From the NCBI RefSeq assembly GCF_002440635.1, contig NZ_DJUW01000026.1:116176-180175 (forward strand): 64,000 nucleotides of DNA. Reading direction: 5' to 3'. Origin of the DNA: Novosphingobium sp. UBA6272 (GTDB lineage: Bacteria; Pseudomonadota; Alphaproteobacteria; Sphingomonadales; Sphingomonadaceae). The notes beneath the pieces were generated by a model that worked only from the letters and a program-made list of their open reading frames with translations, had not been told where the DNA came from and did no database searches. Numbering within the stretch: position 1 is the first letter of the stretch; each line of letters opens with the position of its first letter. A program made the position numbers and the translations under genes. Of the stretch, positions 61,669-64,000 are shown in pieces.

Positions 61669-62547
61669 ATGGTGGCGCCAGGCAACCGGCGCCCGGGCCA
61701 TTCCCGCCGGGCGCAGTACAGTACGTTCTTCCAGTATCTGGCGGCCGTGGTCGGCCTGTGTATTGGTGTTTTGTTGCTGCTGGTTTCGCTGGGAGACAGC
61801 AGCGCATTCGCCGGGGCACGGTCAAGCGCCAGTGCAACGGTTGCGCCGGCCGGCCAGGCCGGGGCAAAACTGCGCAGCGACGGTCAGGGTTGGCTTTCGA
61901 TCATCGGCGGCTACTTCACCCGCGGCAGCCGCGTTGCCAAGCTAGAGCGCGAAGTAGCCGAAGCCCGCGTGCAATTGGCCGAACAAGCTGCGGTCAAGGA
62001 AGAGAACGCACGGCTAAAAGCCCTTCTGGGCCTGACCGAAAGCGATCCCCGCCCGGTGACCGTAACCCGGCTGATCGGATCGACCTCGTCGTCGACGCGC
62101 CGGTTTGCAACGCTCGGCGCAGGTTCACGCCAGGGCATAAAGATCGGCATGGCAGTGCGCTCGCCGCAAGGGCTGGTCGGGCGCGTGCTCGAAGTTGGCC
62201 CGGTCACGGCTCGCGTCCTGCTGATCACCGATAGCGAAAGCACGATCCCTGTTCGGCGTGCGCAGGATGGGGTCCAGGCTTATGCCACGGGCCAAGGCGA
62301 TGGCACGTTGAAGGTTCGGCTGGCGGCCACCGGAATAAATCCGCTGCGCAAGGGTGATGCGATCGTCACGTCGGGGTCCGGCGGACTGTTCCGCCCCAAC
62401 GAAGCCGTTGCGGTTGTTATTTCCCTGCTTCCCGATGGCGCAATTGCCCGTCCGCTAAGCGATCCTGGGATGACTGAATTTGTCGCGGTCGAGCCTCTCT
62501 ACGACGAATTGGCTGCCCCAGCCGAAGCCCAGCCGGAGGCACGCTGA
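61669..62547 (+). CDS. mreC: Rod shape-determining protein MreC
   Basis: 292-aa membrane-anchored periplasmic protein linking MreB to wall enzymes. One helix (YLAAVVGLCIGVLLLLVSLG) is followed by a coiled coil (VAKLEREVAEARVQLAEQA) and the beta-barrel domain with GQGDGTLKVRLAATG and GDAIVTSGSGGLFRP. The stop overlaps the mreD start by one base. An ATG at 61669 begins the protein. Confidence 0.95.
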   Translation: MVAPGNRRPGHSRRAQYSTFFQYLAAVVGLCIGVLLLLVSLGDSSAFAGARSSASATVAPAGQAGAKLRSDGQGWLSIIGGYFTRGSRVAKLEREVAEARVQLAEQAAVKEENARLKALLGLTESDPRPVTVTRLIGSTSSSTRRFATLGAGSRQGIKIGMAVRSPQGLVGRVLEVGPVTARVLLITDSESTIPVRRAQDGVQAYATGQGDGTLKVRLAATGINPLRKGDAIVTSGSGGLFRPNEAVAVVISLLPDGAIARPLSDPGMTEFVAVEPLYDELAAPAEAQPEAR

Positions 62548-63110
62548 TGCCGCTTCCCCTGGCCGAGCCTCTGACCGATACGCTGCGGGATTTCGGCAAG
62601 CCGCGGATCAACCGCGCACCATCGCCAACGCTGGCAATCGCCTTGCCCTGGCTGCTGGTCATGCTTGGTTCGCTCAGCCCGGTCTTTCCGATCGTCAGCT
62701 CGGCGGCGCTGGTGCCCCCGTTTGGCTTCATCCTGCTGGTTGCCTGGCAGCAGCTGCGCCCGGGGCTGTTTCCGGTCTGGGCCGGGCTGCCGCTCGGCCT
62801 GTTCGACGATCTCTATTCGGGGCAGCCGTTCGGCTCGGCGGTGCTGCTGTGGTCCGCTTCGATGATCGCGCTCGACCTTCTTGAAGTTCGCTTTCCCTGG
62901 CGCGGAGTTGAACTCAACTGGCTCGCCGCCAGCGGAATTGTCACGCTCTACATCGTGCTTGCGGCTCAACTGGCTGATCTGGCCGGAGGAAATTCAAGCT
63001 TGCTGCACATGCTGCCCCAAATCGTCCTGTCGATCCTGGTCTACCCGATAGCGGCAAGACTGGTGGGGGCATTTGACCGGTTTCGCCTGATTCCGATCCG
63101 GAAGTTCTAA
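62547..63110 (+). CDS. mreD: Rod shape-determining protein MreD
   Basis: 187-aa integral membrane protein with about five helices (ALPWLLVMLGSLSPVFPIV, ALVPPFGFILLVAWQQL and others) and the conserved GLPLGLFDDLYSGQPFGSAVL. It joins MreC and PBP2 in the elongasome. It is translationally coupled to mreC. Confidence 0.93.
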   Translation: MPLPLAEPLTDTLRDFGKPRINRAPSPTLAIALPWLLVMLGSLSPVFPIVSSAALVPPFGFILLVAWQQLRPGLFPVWAGLPLGLFDDLYSGQPFGSAVLLWSASMIALDLLEVRFPWRGVELNWLAASGIVTLYIVLAAQLADLAGGNSSLLHMLPQIVLSILVYPIAARLVGAFDRFRLIPIRKF

Positions 63111-63112
63111 GC

Positions 63113-64000
63113 ATGCTGGGCGAATCGTCGCATGTCAGCTCGGGAACGCTGAAAAACAGTTTTGAGCGGCGCTCGTTCCTGATTGGCGGCCTGCAGACCG
63201 CGGTTGGCGTGCTGCTGGCGGCGCGGATTGGCTGGATCGCGCTGGTCCAAAATGAGAAATATACGACGGCATCGGAAAGCAATCGCGTCAACCTGACCCT
63301 GATCCCGCCCCGCCGCGGCGCAATCCTCGATCGGCGCGGAGCGCAGCTTGCCTCCAACCGGGTCGAATTCCGGATCGATATCATTCCCGAGCGGCTGGTC
63401 GACAAGGACCGGACTGTCGCTACCCTTGGCAGCCTGCTCGGATTCGACCCGGTCCAGATCCAGGACCTGCAGGACAAGCTGGACAAGGCCCACGGCTATC
63501 AACCGATCGAAGTTATCTCGGGGCTCGAGTCAAAGGACTTCGACAAGGTGCTGGTCCGCCTGCCGGAAATGACCGGAGTAGTGGCGCACCAGGGCTTTAC
63601 GCGCTGGTACCCGACCGGACCTTCGGTGGCGCATCTGGTCGGATATGTCGGCCCGGCCACTGCCAAGGAATATGAAAAGGAGCGCAATCCGCTGCTGGTC
63701 ACTCCCGGCTTCAAGATCGGCAAGGATGGACTTGAAAAGTACTACGAAGGATTGCTGCGCGGCCAACCTGGGGCACAGCGGGTTGAAGTAACGGCCTCGG
63801 GCAAGTTCGTTCGGGATCTTGAGCGTCGCGATGACGTTCCCGGCAAGTCGATCCGACTGACCATCGATGGCCCCTTGCAAGACTATGCCTCGCGTCGGAT
63901 CGGCCTTGAATCTGCGGCCGTGGTAGTAATCGATTGCCTGACCGGTGAAATCGTCGCGCTGACATCGATGCCGGCCTTCGATCCCAACGGCTTCGCCGGC
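63113..64000 (+). CDS. mrdA: Penicillin-binding protein 2 (MrdA), cut by right edge
   Basis: First 296 residues of the elongation-specific transpeptidase. There is a signal-anchor helix (GLQTAVGVLLAARIGWIAL), then the pedestal domain with IPPRRGAILDRRGAQLASN and LVGYVGPATAKEYEK, and the beginning of the transpeptidase domain (SAAVVVIDCLTGEIVALTSMPAFDPNGF). The active-site Ser lies beyond the window. It starts 2 nt after mreD, and rodA probably follows. Confidence 0.95.
   Translation, partial: MLGESSHVSSGTLKNSFERRSFLIGGLQTAVGVLLAARIGWIALVQNEKYTTASESNRVNLTLIPPRRGAILDRRGAQLASNRVEFRIDIIPERLVDKDRTVATLGSLLGFDPVQIQDLQDKLDKAHGYQPIEVISGLESKDFDKVLVRLPEMTGVVAHQGFTRWYPTGPSVAHLVGYVGPATAKEYEKERNPLLVTPGFKIGKDGLEKYYEGLLRGQPGAQRVEVTASGKFVRDLERRDDVPGKSIRLTIDGPLQDYASRRIGLESAAVVVIDCLTGEIVALTSMPAFDPNGFAG

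Overview
The window is 64 kb of GC-rich, gene-dense chromosome from an alphaproteobacterium, most probably a member of the Sphingomonadales. The case for this rests on UrcA-family and DOMON-like proteins, tandem DUF4139 proteins, a split alpha/beta glycyl-tRNA synthetase, an alphaproteobacterial-type heat-shock promoter in front of dnaK, and the short palindromic repeats (CCCTGA-CTTGT-GGG type) scattered through and between genes. The genus cannot be fixed from the sequence. No rRNA, tRNA, CRISPR array, prophage or transposase was seen. Both edges cut genes: dnaK on the left and the PBP2 gene on the right.

Layout. 0-7.5 kb: dnaK (partial), a divergent PCu(A)C copper chaperone, a HExxH protein, an indoleamine 2,3-dioxygenase, an AT-richer orphan gene with an R-x4-H motif, grpE and hrcA, then rph and rdgB. 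7.5-16 kb: hemW, xerC, a parDE toxin-antitoxin pair, gshB, yraN, rsmI, a divergent LpoA/LppC-like lipoprotein, and parE of topoisomerase IV. 16-28 kb: envelope and hypothetical genes (tandem DUF4139, DUF4349, L,D-transpeptidase with SPOR domain, single-heme lipoprotein), a Crp/Fnr regulator, and a MoxR ATPase and vWA protein that share an upstream 16-mer. 28-33 kb: a LigB-type dioxygenase, an MFS-NamZ-DOMON block, tyrS and a PilZ protein. 33.4-37 kb: four translationally coupled genes (MFS exporter, cysteine synthase-like, dienelactone hydrolase, TylF-type methyltransferase). 37-41.6 kb: acyl-CoA dehydrogenase with its MerR regulator, hisI, a candidate structured RNA, comF and a methyltransferase. 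41.5-48 kb: ppdK, glyS and glyQ, all carrying in-frame or flanking palindromic repeats. 48-52 kb: UrcA, a membrane/XRE/membrane gene trio, and two GumN-family proteins. 52-58.5 kb: rplY, pth, a P-loop kinase, ychF, a 2OG-Fe(II) oxygenase, a His/Met-rich (probably copper-linked) pair and a MaoC hydratase. 58.6-64 kb: mutL, then the cell-shape operon mreB-mreC-mreD-PBP2.

How the genes work together. dnaK, grpE and hrcA form a heat-shock set. mreBCD-PBP2, the L,D-transpeptidase, NamZ and the LpoA-like lipoprotein belong to wall growth and turnover. rplY, pth, ychF, tyrS and glyQS are translation genes. The least conventional material is (1) glyS, which carries three different palindromic repeats read in frame, with related repeats in ppdK and at the start of glyQ; (2) a candidate structured RNA with a strong terminator at 39.84-40.01 kb; (3) a terminator-ended leader and a 16-bp palindrome shared between the MoxR and vWA genes; and (4) the four-gene coupled operon at 33.4-37.1 kb. 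Family assignments come from motif recognition by eye. No database search was run.
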